From assembly GCA_030428695.1 (NCBI GenBank), contig JAUIEM010000251.1:1-14679 (forward strand): 14,679 bases of DNA. The letters run 5' to 3'. This DNA comes from a bacterium (GTDB lineage Bacteria; Planctomycetota; J058; JAJDCP01). Shown one piece after another: positions 1-11,248 of this stretch (positions are counted from its first letter, which is position 1; every line of letters starts with the position of its first letter). The notes beneath the pieces are model-generated. The model was not told the origin of the DNA. It did not search any database and saw only the letters and a list, made by a program, of their open reading frames with translations. The translations under genes were made by a program, and so were the position numbers.

Positions 1-320
1 CCACCCTCGACAGCGACGGCGACGGCTTCCTGACCAAGGAAGAGGTCCGCGCCCTGCTGCAGGAACGCCGAGGCCAGCGCGGCGGGATGGCCGGACGCAT
101 CCTGCAGCGCCTCGACACGAACGGCGACGGCCTGCTCGGCGCCGACGAGTGGACCCATGAGCGCCTGCCGCCCCTGGCCGAGGTCGACACGAACGGCGAC
201 GGCAGCGTCGATGCCGACGAGCTCTCCGCCTACGCCGCGTCCCGTCGCGCTGGCGAAGGCCGGCAGAAGCCCGACCGCGCGCGCCCCGAGCGTCCGCGCC
301 GCCCGGCCTCGCCCGAATAG
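1..320 (+). CDS. EF-hand domain protein, C-terminal fragment (5' end outside window)
   Basis: The reading frame is open from base 3 (two bases of a split codon precede it) to a TAG stop at 318-320. Three EF-hand-type calcium loops are visible in about 105 residues: DSDGDGFLTKEE, DTNGDGLLGADE and DTNGDGSVDADE. Each has Asp at loop positions 1, 3 and 5, Gly at 6 and an acidic residue at 12, the canonical calcium-ligand pattern. A basic, proline-rich tail follows the last loop. Multi-EF-hand proteins of this kind in high-GC bacteria are usually exported calcium-binding proteins, but the N-terminus is missing, so a signal peptide cannot be checked. An internal ATG at 87 lies inside the repeat array and is unlikely to be the true start. 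A strong hairpin follows the stop, so this gene probably ends its transcript. Confidence 0.88.
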   Translation, partial: TLDSDGDGFLTKEEVRALLQERRGQRGGMAGRILQRLDTNGDGLLGADEWTHERLPPLAEVDTNGDGSVDADELSAYAASRRAGEGRQKPDRARPERPRRPASPE

Positions 321-350
321 CACGCCGCTCCGGCCCGTCCCGGTTTTTCC

Positions 351-382
351 GCCGCCGCTCCCCCCGGGCGGCGGCCGTCTTT
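351..382 (+). terminator. probable intrinsic terminator after the EF-hand gene
   Basis: A 10-bp GC stem (351-360 with 366-375, one G-T pair) closes a five-C loop. It is followed by CGTCTTT at 376-382, a short U-containing tract. It lies 30 bp after the EF-hand stop and about 48 bp before the next start. The U tract is short, so termination may be incomplete; the position and very stable stem make it the best candidate here. Confidence 0.6.
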
Positions 383-429
383 GCGGGTAGCCCCGCCCGC
401 TGCCATCCTCTCGCCAGCAAGGAGTCCCG

Positions 430-2373
430 ATGAGCGACCGATCCGTCCCGATGCTTCTTCTCTGCAGCCTCTTCGCCCTCGCGCAGAGCGACGGCCCGCT
501 GCCCGGCGAACGCTCCGACCTCGACGCCCTCCGCAGCGAGCTGGCCGACGCCGCGCTGACCACCCTCGAGGCCCACGTCGAAGCGGGCGAGCTCGGCGAG
601 GCGCGCCTGCTCCTGTGGGGCATCTGGGCCCAATCCCAGCGCGACCGCTACTGGGGCGAGAAGAAGTTCCGCCCGCGCACCCGCAAGCGCAACGAACGGC
701 TCGCCGCGATCGCGATCCGCTACGGGCGCGCGCGAGACGGCACCTACGGGTCCTTCCCCGCGCTCGCCGCCGACGACGGGCTCGTCGCGCTCAACACCCA
801 GGTCCGGGCCGCCCGCATCGGGCTGGGCAGCGGCGACCTCGGCACCGCCTTCCGGGTCATCAATCACATCAAGACCCGCCGCGCCGGAGGGCTGGCCATC
901 CCGAACGAGACGCTGGTCGCCGCCCAGGCCCTGATCGAGGCCTACCGGGCGCAGAACACCACCGCGAACACCGTCCTGCGCACCGAAGGGGACGCCCTCG
1001 TCCGCGCCAATCTGCGGCGCGACGACTGTGACCTCGACCAGCGCACCTACGACCTGTTCGAGCTCGCCCGCCGGCTCGAGGAGATCGACGGCCGCACCCT
1101 CGCCCTCGACCGCCGGGGGATGTCGGTGGTGGCGCGCCTGACCAACCTCTACCGCGGGTTGCGGGAAGATGCCGCCGGAGCGCGCGAGGCGCTGGTCGCC
1201 TTCGCCGCCGTCGCGCCGGATCCGGAGTGGATCGAGTCCGCCTTCGAGGGCTTCATCGCCAAGGACGAACGGGCCAGGCCCACCTACGCGAGCTTCCTCG
1301 CCTCGGTCCGGGCCGGCGCCTTCGTCGCGCCGCTGCTCGAGCGCCTCGAGCTGCCCGGACAGCTGATCGACTGCTACCTCGCCTACGCCGACGCCTGCCT
1401 GCGCAAGGCCGACGACGAGCTGCGCGCCGGGCGCTTCGACGCGAGCGGCGGACAGCTGACCGAGGCCGAGAACGCCGTCGCCACCGCCGAGGTGCTCGAG
1501 GCCGCGGGCGACGAGCTCGAGGCCCGCACCGCGCGCATCGCCGCCCTGCGCGGAGCGATCGGCGACAGCCAGCTCGAGCGCGCCCGCGCCTGTCTCGACG
1601 GGGCCCGCGCGGCGCTCGAGGTCGTGCTCGAGGACCGCTGGGCCCTCGGCCGGGCCGGCGAGCTGCTCGACTCCTGCGAGCGCTGGCTGGCCAAAGCCTC
1701 CGAAGACGGCGCCGATGTCGCGGAGCTGCTCGCCTCCGTCACGCGCGTGCGCACGGACCACACGGCAGCCCGGGTGCGGATCGCCGAGGCTGCCGACGAG
1801 CGCGCCCAGGCCGAGCTCGCCCACGCCGCCGAGCTGCTCGCCGAAGGTGCCGAGGCCTGGCGCGTCCCGCGCGTCGTCGACGCCGCCGAGCGAGCCCTCA
1901 CCGATGCCGACGCGCAGATCGCCGCCCTCGGCGACGACGGTCTGGAGCTGCGGCAGCAGGTCGCCGAAACGCGCGCCCTCGGCGAGAAGCTGCGCGGCGA
2001 GGTCGCCGCCAGCCAGACCCTGCCGCCGGATGTCTACGCCGGCGACGGGGCTTCGTGGAAGCGTTCCTTCCGGGCGCTGATCGACCGGGAGCGGGACTGG
2101 GAGGTGCTGGCCCTGTCGATCTGCGACGAGGAATGGAAGGACAAGACGGCGGAATACGAGTACGCCGGCGGCGGCAACACGGTGATCGTCGAGACCCGCT
2201 GGTACCGCCACCTGTTCGTCTGGTGCGCGATCGCCAACCCCGAGGACGCGAGCCGTGTCGACCTGCGGCTGCTCGGCTTCCGGCTGCACAAGATGACCGA
2301 CGGCAGCTACGACAAGCTCAAGCTGTTCTACGTCGACGAGCCCCTGCCGATGCTGCGCAGCAACCTGCCGTAG
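430..2373 (+). CDS. exported alpha-helical protein of unknown function
   Basis: This encodes 647 residues, and I do not recognise a family. The start is ATG 430, supported by an AAGGAG ribosome site at 419-424 with a 5-base spacer. The N-terminus looks like a signal peptide: hydrophobic run at about residues 8-18 (MLLLCSLFALA) with an Ala-Leu-Ala pattern that would place cleavage near residue 18. Residues ~25-530 are Ala, Glu, Leu and Arg rich with few prolines, as expected for helical bundles or TPR-like or coiled-coil segments. From about residue 535 the composition changes to a Trp/Tyr/Asp-rich, probably beta-containing module of ~110 residues (WKRSF, EEWKD, YEYAGGG, TRWYRHLFVW, GSYDKL) ending LRSNLP. 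This may be a separate C-terminal domain. Only 14 bp separate the gene from the transporter downstream, so the two are probably co-transcribed. The coding call is strong; function is unknown. Confidence 0.85.
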   Translation: MSDRSVPMLLLCSLFALAQSDGPLPGERSDLDALRSELADAALTTLEAHVEAGELGEARLLLWGIWAQSQRDRYWGEKKFRPRTRKRNERLAAIAIRYGRARDGTYGSFPALAADDGLVALNTQVRAARIGLGSGDLGTAFRVINHIKTRRAGGLAIPNETLVAAQALIEAYRAQNTTANTVLRTEGDALVRANLRRDDCDLDQRTYDLFELARRLEEIDGRTLALDRRGMSVVARLTNLYRGLREDAAGAREALVAFAAVAPDPEWIESAFEGFIAKDERARPTYASFLASVRAGAFVAPLLERLELPGQLIDCYLAYADACLRKADDELRAGRFDASGGQLTEAENAVATAEVLEAAGDELEARTARIAALRGAIGDSQLERARACLDGARAALEVVLEDRWALGRAGELLDSCERWLAKASEDGADVAELLASVTRVRTDHTAARVRIAEAADERAQAELAHAAELLAEGAEAWRVPRVVDAAERALTDADAQIAALGDDGLELRQQVAETRALGEKLRGEVAASQTLPPDVYAGDGASWKRSFRALIDRERDWEVLALSICDEEWKDKTAEYEYAGGGNTVIVETRWYRHLFVWCAIANPEDASRVDLRLLGFRLHKMTDGSYDKLKLFYVDEPLPMLRSNLP

Positions 2374-2387
2374 GGGGGTCCGTGGCG

Positions 2388-3416
2388 ATGCTCTTCCCGG
2401 TGATGCTCGCGCTCGCGGCGGCCCTGCTGTTCGGGGCGGCGACGCCCGCGAGCAAGCATCTGCTCGGCACGCTCTCGCCCTTCACCCTCGCCGGCCTGCT
2501 GTACCTCGGCGCGGCCGGCGCGGCGTTTCCCTTCGCCCGCCGCGCCCTCACGCCGCCCTGGAGGTTGGACCGGAAGAACCGGCGTCGGCTGCTCGGCGCG
2601 ATCGTCGCCGGGGGCGTGGTCGGCCCGATGTTGCTCCTGTGGGGCCTGCGCCTGGCCAGCTCGGCGAGCGTGTCGCTGTGGTTGAACCTCGAGCTCGCGG
2701 CGACGGCGGTGCTCGGACACCTGTTCTTCAAGGATCATCTGACGCGGCTCGGCTGGGGCGGCGTCGTCCTGACCACCCTCGCGGCGGGCGTCCTGTCCTG
2801 GGAAGGCGGGAGCGCGGGCTTCGCCGCCGGCGGCCTCGTGCTCCTCGGCTGCGCCTGCTGGGGCCTGGACAACCACTGCACGGCGCTGATCGACGGCGTC
2901 GCGCCGAGCCAGAGCACCTTCTGGAAAGGCCTGCTCGCCGGGCTGACAAACCTCACGGTCGGGCTGGTCCTCGAGCCGCGGCTGCCGTCGTGGACGGTCA
3001 TCGGCCTCGCCCTGCTGGTCGGCGCCCTCGCCTACGGCGCGAGCATCGTCCTGTACATCCGCGCGGCCCAGGCCATCGGGGCGACGCGCAGCCAGATCGT
3101 GTTCGCCACCGCCCCCTTCTTCGGGGTCGGCCTGTCCTGCTTCCTGCTCGGCGAGCCCCTCGGCCTCGAGCACGCCGTCGCCAGCGCGTTGTTCGTCGCC
3201 GCGATCGGCCTGCTCACCGCCGAGAGCCACGACCACGCGCACGCCCACGAGGCCGTCGAGCACGAGCACTGGCACCGCCACGACGACGGCCACCACACCC
3301 ACAGCCATCCAGGTCTGGTCGCCTCGACGCGGCACTTCCACCGCCACGCCCACGACCCGGTGCGCCACCGCCACCCGCACCTGCCCGACCTGTTCCACCG
3401 CCACGCCCACGACTGA
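2388..3416 (+). CDS. EamA/DMT-family transporter with histidine-rich C-terminal tail
   Basis: This encodes 342 residues from ATG 2388; the reading frame continues upstream, but only inside the preceding gene. A purine-rich AGGGGGG at 2372-2378 serves as ribosome site. An in-frame GTG at 2382 is possible but lies too close to it. Residues 1-278 are a polytopic membrane protein with about ten hydrophobic segments arranged as two similar halves, as in the drug/metabolite transporter superfamily. Typical features are the N-terminal AALLFGAATPASK, the SSASVSLWLNLE segment and a second-half FATAPFFGV...LLGEPL motif. Residues 279-342 form a tail with 22 histidines in 64 residues, many as HxH. Such tails usually bind Ni, Co, Zn or similar divalent metals, so metal sensing, buffering or export is a reasonable inference; the substrate cannot be read from the sequence. 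It lies 14 bp after the exported helical protein and converges with the oxoprolinase gene 18 bp away. Confidence 0.9.
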   Translation: MLFPVMLALAAALLFGAATPASKHLLGTLSPFTLAGLLYLGAAGAAFPFARRALTPPWRLDRKNRRRLLGAIVAGGVVGPMLLLWGLRLASSASVSLWLNLELAATAVLGHLFFKDHLTRLGWGGVVLTTLAAGVLSWEGGSAGFAAGGLVLLGCACWGLDNHCTALIDGVAPSQSTFWKGLLAGLTNLTVGLVLEPRLPSWTVIGLALLVGALAYGASIVLYIRAAQAIGATRSQIVFATAPFFGVGLSCFLLGEPLGLEHAVASALFVAAIGLLTAESHDHAHAHEAVEHEHWHRHDDGHHTHSHPGLVASTRHFHRHAHDPVRHRHPHLPDLFHRHAHD

Positions 3417-3434
3417 ACGCGGTCGGGCGGCCAT

Positions 3435-9216
<5,782 letters not shown>

Positions 9217-9235
9217 ACGCGGCCCGGGGGGGACG

Positions 9236-9844
9236 CTACGCGGCGCTCCCGCCGCCGGCCGGCACGGGTTGCGCGCCCGGCGCGTCCGCCGCGCTCCCGC
9301 GCAGGCGCTGCGGGAGCACGAAGGCGAGCGCTACGAACAGCGCGCCGAGCGCGATCCCCACGATGTCGCCGCGCACGCCGAGCAGGCCTTCGTAGCCCGC
9401 CTCCGGGACGACGCCGAGGGTCAGCTTCGCCCCCTCGAGCAGCCCGCTCTCCTCCCACATCGGGAAGGTCACCATGTAGGCGGCCGCCCCGAGCAGCCCG
9501 CCGACCACGAAGCTCAGCGCGTCGAGCCGCCCCGATGCCGCCGCGCACACCCCCGTTCCCGGGCAGTAGCCGCTGGCGGCCCAGCCCGCGCCGAGCAGCA
9601 GGCCGCCGACGAACACGCCGACGTAGACGGTCTTCACCGACATGTGCCCGACCTCGACCAGGCCGAGCATCTGCCCGCCGAACATCAGCACGCTGGCCGT
9701 GCCGATGCCGAGCAGGATGGTCTTCATCAGATGCAGGTCGACGAGCGAGAGCATCTTCCCGATCCAGGTCGGGCTGGTCGCTCCGATCCGGTCCAGGGTC
9801 GCGCCGAAGGCGGCGCCGAGCACGATCGCGAGGACGACATCCAT
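9236..9844 (-). CDS. YeeE/YedE-type sulfur transport subunit, GYCPGTG half (DUF6691-like)
   Basis: This encodes 202 residues. The start is ATG 9844, backed by GGGAGG (9852-9857) with a 7-base spacer, and it overlaps the stop of the gene before it by one base (TGATG), implying translational coupling. The longer open frame upstream to 10069 lies inside the preceding gene and is Arg-rich shadow sequence, so that start is rejected. About five hydrophobic segments are visible. The signature GAGWAASGYCPGTGVC carries Cys94 and Cys100; cysteines in this kind of motif relay thiosulfate or another sulfur species through YeeE/TsuA-type channels. In two-subunit versions (PmpA/PmpB-like), one subunit carries GCTSG and the other YCPGT, as here. 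The last ~20 residues are Ala/Gly/Pro-rich and probably disordered. The sulfur substrate is inferred from the family, not shown. Confidence 0.88.
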   Translation of the reverse strand: MDVVLAIVLGAAFGATLDRIGATSPTWIGKMLSLVDLHLMKTILLGIGTASVLMFGGQMLGLVEVGHMSVKTVYVGVFVGGLLLGAGWAASGYCPGTGVCAAASGRLDALSFVVGGLLGAAAYMVTFPMWEESGLLEGAKLTLGVVPEAGYEGLLGVRGDIVGIALGALFVALAFVLPQRLRGSAADAPGAQPVPAGGGSAA

Positions 9845-10407
9845 CACTGGGCCTCCCTGGTGCGGTACATCACGACGGCGAGCGGGATCGCCGCGAGGAA
9901 CGCGCCGGCCGCGAAGACGTAGCCCGCGACCGCGGTCTGCATCATGCCGCTCATCATGTGGCCCGAGGTGCAACCACCAGCGAGCCGGGCGCCGTAGAGC
10001 ACGATGATGCCGCCGACGAAGGCAAACAGGTGGCGCTTGAGGGGGCTCGCCCCCAGCGTCCGCCGCCACAGGGTCGGAACGTGCCGCTCGTCCTTGCCGA
10101 CCCCACGGCGCAGGTACGAGGAGACGAAGGCGGCCGGGGCCATCGCGAGGACGAAGATGAGGCCGTAGTTGAGCGGGTGCGCGATCGCCTTCGCGTACTT
10201 GCCCTTCGACTTCGCGAGGTAGGCGTTGGTCGAGGTGTAGCCGTCCGCGGTCTCGGTGACGAGCCCAGGGTCGACGGCGTCGGCGACGACGCCGTCGAGG
10301 ATCACGAACTGCGTCGAGACGCCGATCGGCTTGATCAGCAGCACGGCGAGGAAGAACACGACGCCCAGCAAGACGCCGCCGATCTTCCAGTGAAGCACAG
10401 TGTTCAT
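9844..10407 (-). CDS. YeeE/YedE-type sulfur transport subunit, GGCTSGH half
   Basis: This encodes 187 residues. A perfect AGGAGG at 10414-10419 sits 6 bases before ATG 10407 and directly abuts ATG 10413, so 10407 is the better start. The protein has a hydrophobic N-terminal segment (~9-27, ending KPIGVS), an external loop of about 45 residues containing a Tyr/Thr/Lys-rich stretch, then three further membrane segments. The family signature RLAGGCTSGHMMSG carries Cys146, the partner of the cysteines in the downstream subunit. The two proteins together probably form one YeeE/YedE-like channel for thiosulfate or a related reduced sulfur compound. It is the first gene of a two-gene minus-strand operon whose leader and promoter lie in the inverted-repeat-rich gap beyond 10420. 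No persulfide dioxygenase, rhodanese or BigR-like regulator is adjacent in this window. Confidence 0.88.
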   Translation of the reverse strand: MNTVLHWKIGGVLLGVVFFLAVLLIKPIGVSTQFVILDGVVADAVDPGLVTETADGYTSTNAYLAKSKGKYAKAIAHPLNYGLIFVLAMAPAAFVSSYLRRGVGKDERHVPTLWRRTLGASPLKRHLFAFVGGIIVLYGARLAGGCTSGHMMSGMMQTAVAGYVFAAGAFLAAIPLAVVMYRTREAQ

Positions 10408-10413
10408 GCGCAT

Positions 10414-10419
10414 CCTCCT
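10414..10419 (-). promoter_or_regulatory. ribosome binding site that decides the YeeE-type start
   Basis: This is a perfect AGGAGG on the minus strand. It leaves 6 bases to the ATG at 10407 and none to the ATG at 10413, so translation most likely begins at 10407. Confidence 0.75.
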
Positions 10420-10493
10420 ATGTCAGCGCCCGGAGGGATTCGGGCTGCGCACGCGCCGCCGAAGCAGCGCCATGCCATGCCCGGGGCACGAAG

Positions 10494-10517
10494 CGTGCCG
10501 CTCGCGGGAGCGGCACG
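10494..10517. repeat. perfect 10-bp hairpin in the YeeE-operon leader region
   Basis: CGTGCCGCTC (10494-10503) and GAGCGGCACG (10508-10517) are exact reverse complements around a GCGG loop. On the minus strand it lies about 75-110 bases before the YeeE-type start, so it could form in the leader RNA. No run of T follows on either strand, which argues against a simple terminator. It could also be an operator. A smaller inverted repeat, TGCCC-G-GGGCA, sits beside it at 10478-10488. Confidence 0.6.
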
Positions 10518-10549
10518 GAACCGCGGGGGGCCGTCCCGGGCGGACCGGC

Positions 10550-10561
10550 ATGTTGCAACAT
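10550..10561. promoter_or_regulatory. 12-bp perfect palindrome, possible operator
   Basis: ATGTTGCAACAT is its own reverse complement and is AT-richer than everything around it. Its position, ~145 bases upstream of the YeeE-type start, fits a dimeric regulator site. It does not match a regulator box I can name with confidence, including BigR-type boxes. Confidence 0.4.
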
Positions 10562-10633
10562 CGTCGCGCGTCGGACGTCGCAGTGTCGCGACCGGGCAAG
10601 TAGCCCCTGGCGACAGAGGTGGCGCGCTGATCC

Positions 10634-10849
10634 CTAGAAACCTGGCCCGCAAGCCGCGTGGCGAGGCGCCGCGCGGGTGGGTGGATGCCGAGGATCGACG
10701 ACACCTTGGCCTGTCCTGCTCGTCCCTCGCAGGCCAGACCTGCGGCTCGCCGTCTCGCGGCGCCCTTTGTTGCGGCTCGGAGGAGGAGGACGAAGGCAGG
10801 CACCCACCCCCGCAAGCCTCGCGAGCGAGGGTTCGGGCCACGCTTCTAG
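10634..10849. repeat. ~216-bp element with long imperfect terminal inverted repeats (MITE-like or structured RNA)
   Basis: The left arm 10634-10689 and the reverse complement of the right arm 10795-10849 align over 56 columns with about 40 matches and one 1-base gap. Shared blocks, in order, are CTAGAA, TGGCCCG, GCGAGGC and a 19-base block with 16 matches (left GCGCGGGTGGGTGGATGCC). Blocks are separated by diverged segments of similar length. Both ends begin at a CTAG tetranucleotide. The right arm carries its own perfect hairpin, CCTCGC-TC-GCGAGG read on the minus strand. Inside the element are a TGGCCTG/CAGGCCA hairpin (10707-10713 with 10730-10736), a GCCG/CGGC hairpin (10749-10761) and a 9-bp direct repeat TGCGGCTCG (10741-10749 and 10771-10779). 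There is no transposase and no obvious target duplication. It could be a non-autonomous mobile repeat or a folded RNA. Confidence 0.6.
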
Positions 10850-10890
10850 AAGCCGACGGCGCGGGATCTGCGGCTCCCCGGCAGACCCCC

Positions 10891-10914
10891 CGGTCGATCA
10901 CACGGGATCGACCG
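10891..10914. repeat. perfect 9-bp inverted repeat upstream of the small membrane protein
   Basis: CGGTCGATC (10891-10899) and GATCGACCG (10906-10914) are exact reverse complements around a 6-base spacer ACACGG. It lies 34 bp before the -10-like element at 10948, so it covers the region upstream of or overlapping the -35. A two-fold-symmetric activator or repressor site is plausible; a hairpin from transcription entering the promoter region is the alternative. Confidence 0.5.
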
Positions 10915-10944
10915 AACGAGCGGATGCTTCCCCCGCACCCGATC

Positions 10945-10953
10945 TGCTACACT
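10945..10953 (+). promoter_or_regulatory. extended -10 promoter for the 10982 gene set
   Basis: TGCTACACT contains the extended -10 TG followed after one base by TACACT (four of six matches to TATAAT). Transcription would start near 10960, about 22 bases before the TTG start at 10982. The -35 position (10925-10930, TGCTTC) matches poorly, as is common for extended -10 promoters. This promoter probably drives the small membrane protein and perhaps the hydrolase and pseudokinase genes after it. Confidence 0.5.
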
Positions 10954-10981
10954 GGCCGTCCCACCAACCCCGGGAAACGTC

Positions 10982-11215
10982 TTGGAGACCGTCGCCATCA
11001 TCTCCCTGATCGGCCTCGTCCTCAGCCTCGGAAGGGTGGCGACGGCCGCGTTCATGGACAGCATGCCGCGCGGCATCCTGTGCTTCCTCGTGCCCGGCTA
11101 TGTGTTGTGGTTCGCGTGGCGGCGCTACAAGGGGTGGGACCGTGTCCCCCTCACCCTTTTGTTGTGCACCAGCTTGATCGCCTTCGCGATTTGTTTAGTG
11201 TACGCCGAAGCCTGA
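10982..11215 (+). CDS. small three-helix membrane protein, hypothetical
   Basis: This encodes 77 residues from a TTG start at 10982. That start is chosen because it includes the first hydrophobic segment and follows a good extended -10 promoter; the ribosome site is weak. ATG 11054 and 11063 are alternatives that would lose the first helix. Hydrophobic segments lie at about residues 4-22, 30-46 and 55-74. The loop after the second is basic and aromatic (FAWRRYKGW), suggesting it faces the cytoplasm. Codon use at the 3' end is unlike the neighbours, with TTG, TTG, ATT, TGT and TTA codons in a genome that otherwise avoids them. This fits a small, weakly constrained or recently acquired gene. 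I do not recognise a family. The SGNH hydrolase begins 33 bp downstream. Confidence 0.6.
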   Translation: METVAIISLIGLVLSLGRVATAAFMDSMPRGILCFLVPGYVLWFAWRRYKGWDRVPLTLLLCTSLIAFAICLVYAEA

Positions 11216-11248
11216 CCCGCCCGTCCTCCGACCCATGGGAGAGTCCGC

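Larger units (their letters stand above)
10414..10981. other. gene-poor intergenic region rich in inverted repeats
   Basis: About 570 bp lie between the minus-strand YeeE-type gene and the plus-strand small membrane protein. The open frames crossing it on either strand are Arg/Ser/Pro-rich, overlap each other and have no ribosome sites, so I call no gene here. Instead it holds a 10-bp perfect hairpin (10494-10517), a 12-bp palindrome (10550-10561), a ~216-bp inverted-repeat element (10634-10849), a 9-bp hairpin (10891-10914) and a promoter-like element (10945-10953). It must contain the divergent control signals for both flanking operons. Confidence 0.75.

Noticed and set aside
1227..2387. 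Upstream extension of the EamA transporter frame
   Set aside because: Lies inside the 430-2373 gene and reads as Arg-rich shadow; the membrane protein begins at 2388.
9236..10069. Longer version of the GYCPGTG subunit starting at 10069
   Set aside because: The extra 75 residues are Arg/His-rich out-of-frame translation of the upstream gene; ATG 9844 has a ribosome site and begins a membrane segment.
10494..10517. Hairpin considered as an intrinsic terminator
   Set aside because: No T-rich tract follows on either strand, and it is far from any gene end.
10517..10522. GGAACC considered as an ECF-sigma -35 element
   Set aside because: No CGTC/CGTT-type -10 at 16-17 bp downstream.
10404..10901. 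Overlapping minus-strand open frames (10404-10901 and 10423-10815) through the intergenic gap
   Set aside because: Both are Arg/Ser/Pro-rich, run through the inverted-repeat element and lack ribosome sites; they reflect GC bias rather than genes.
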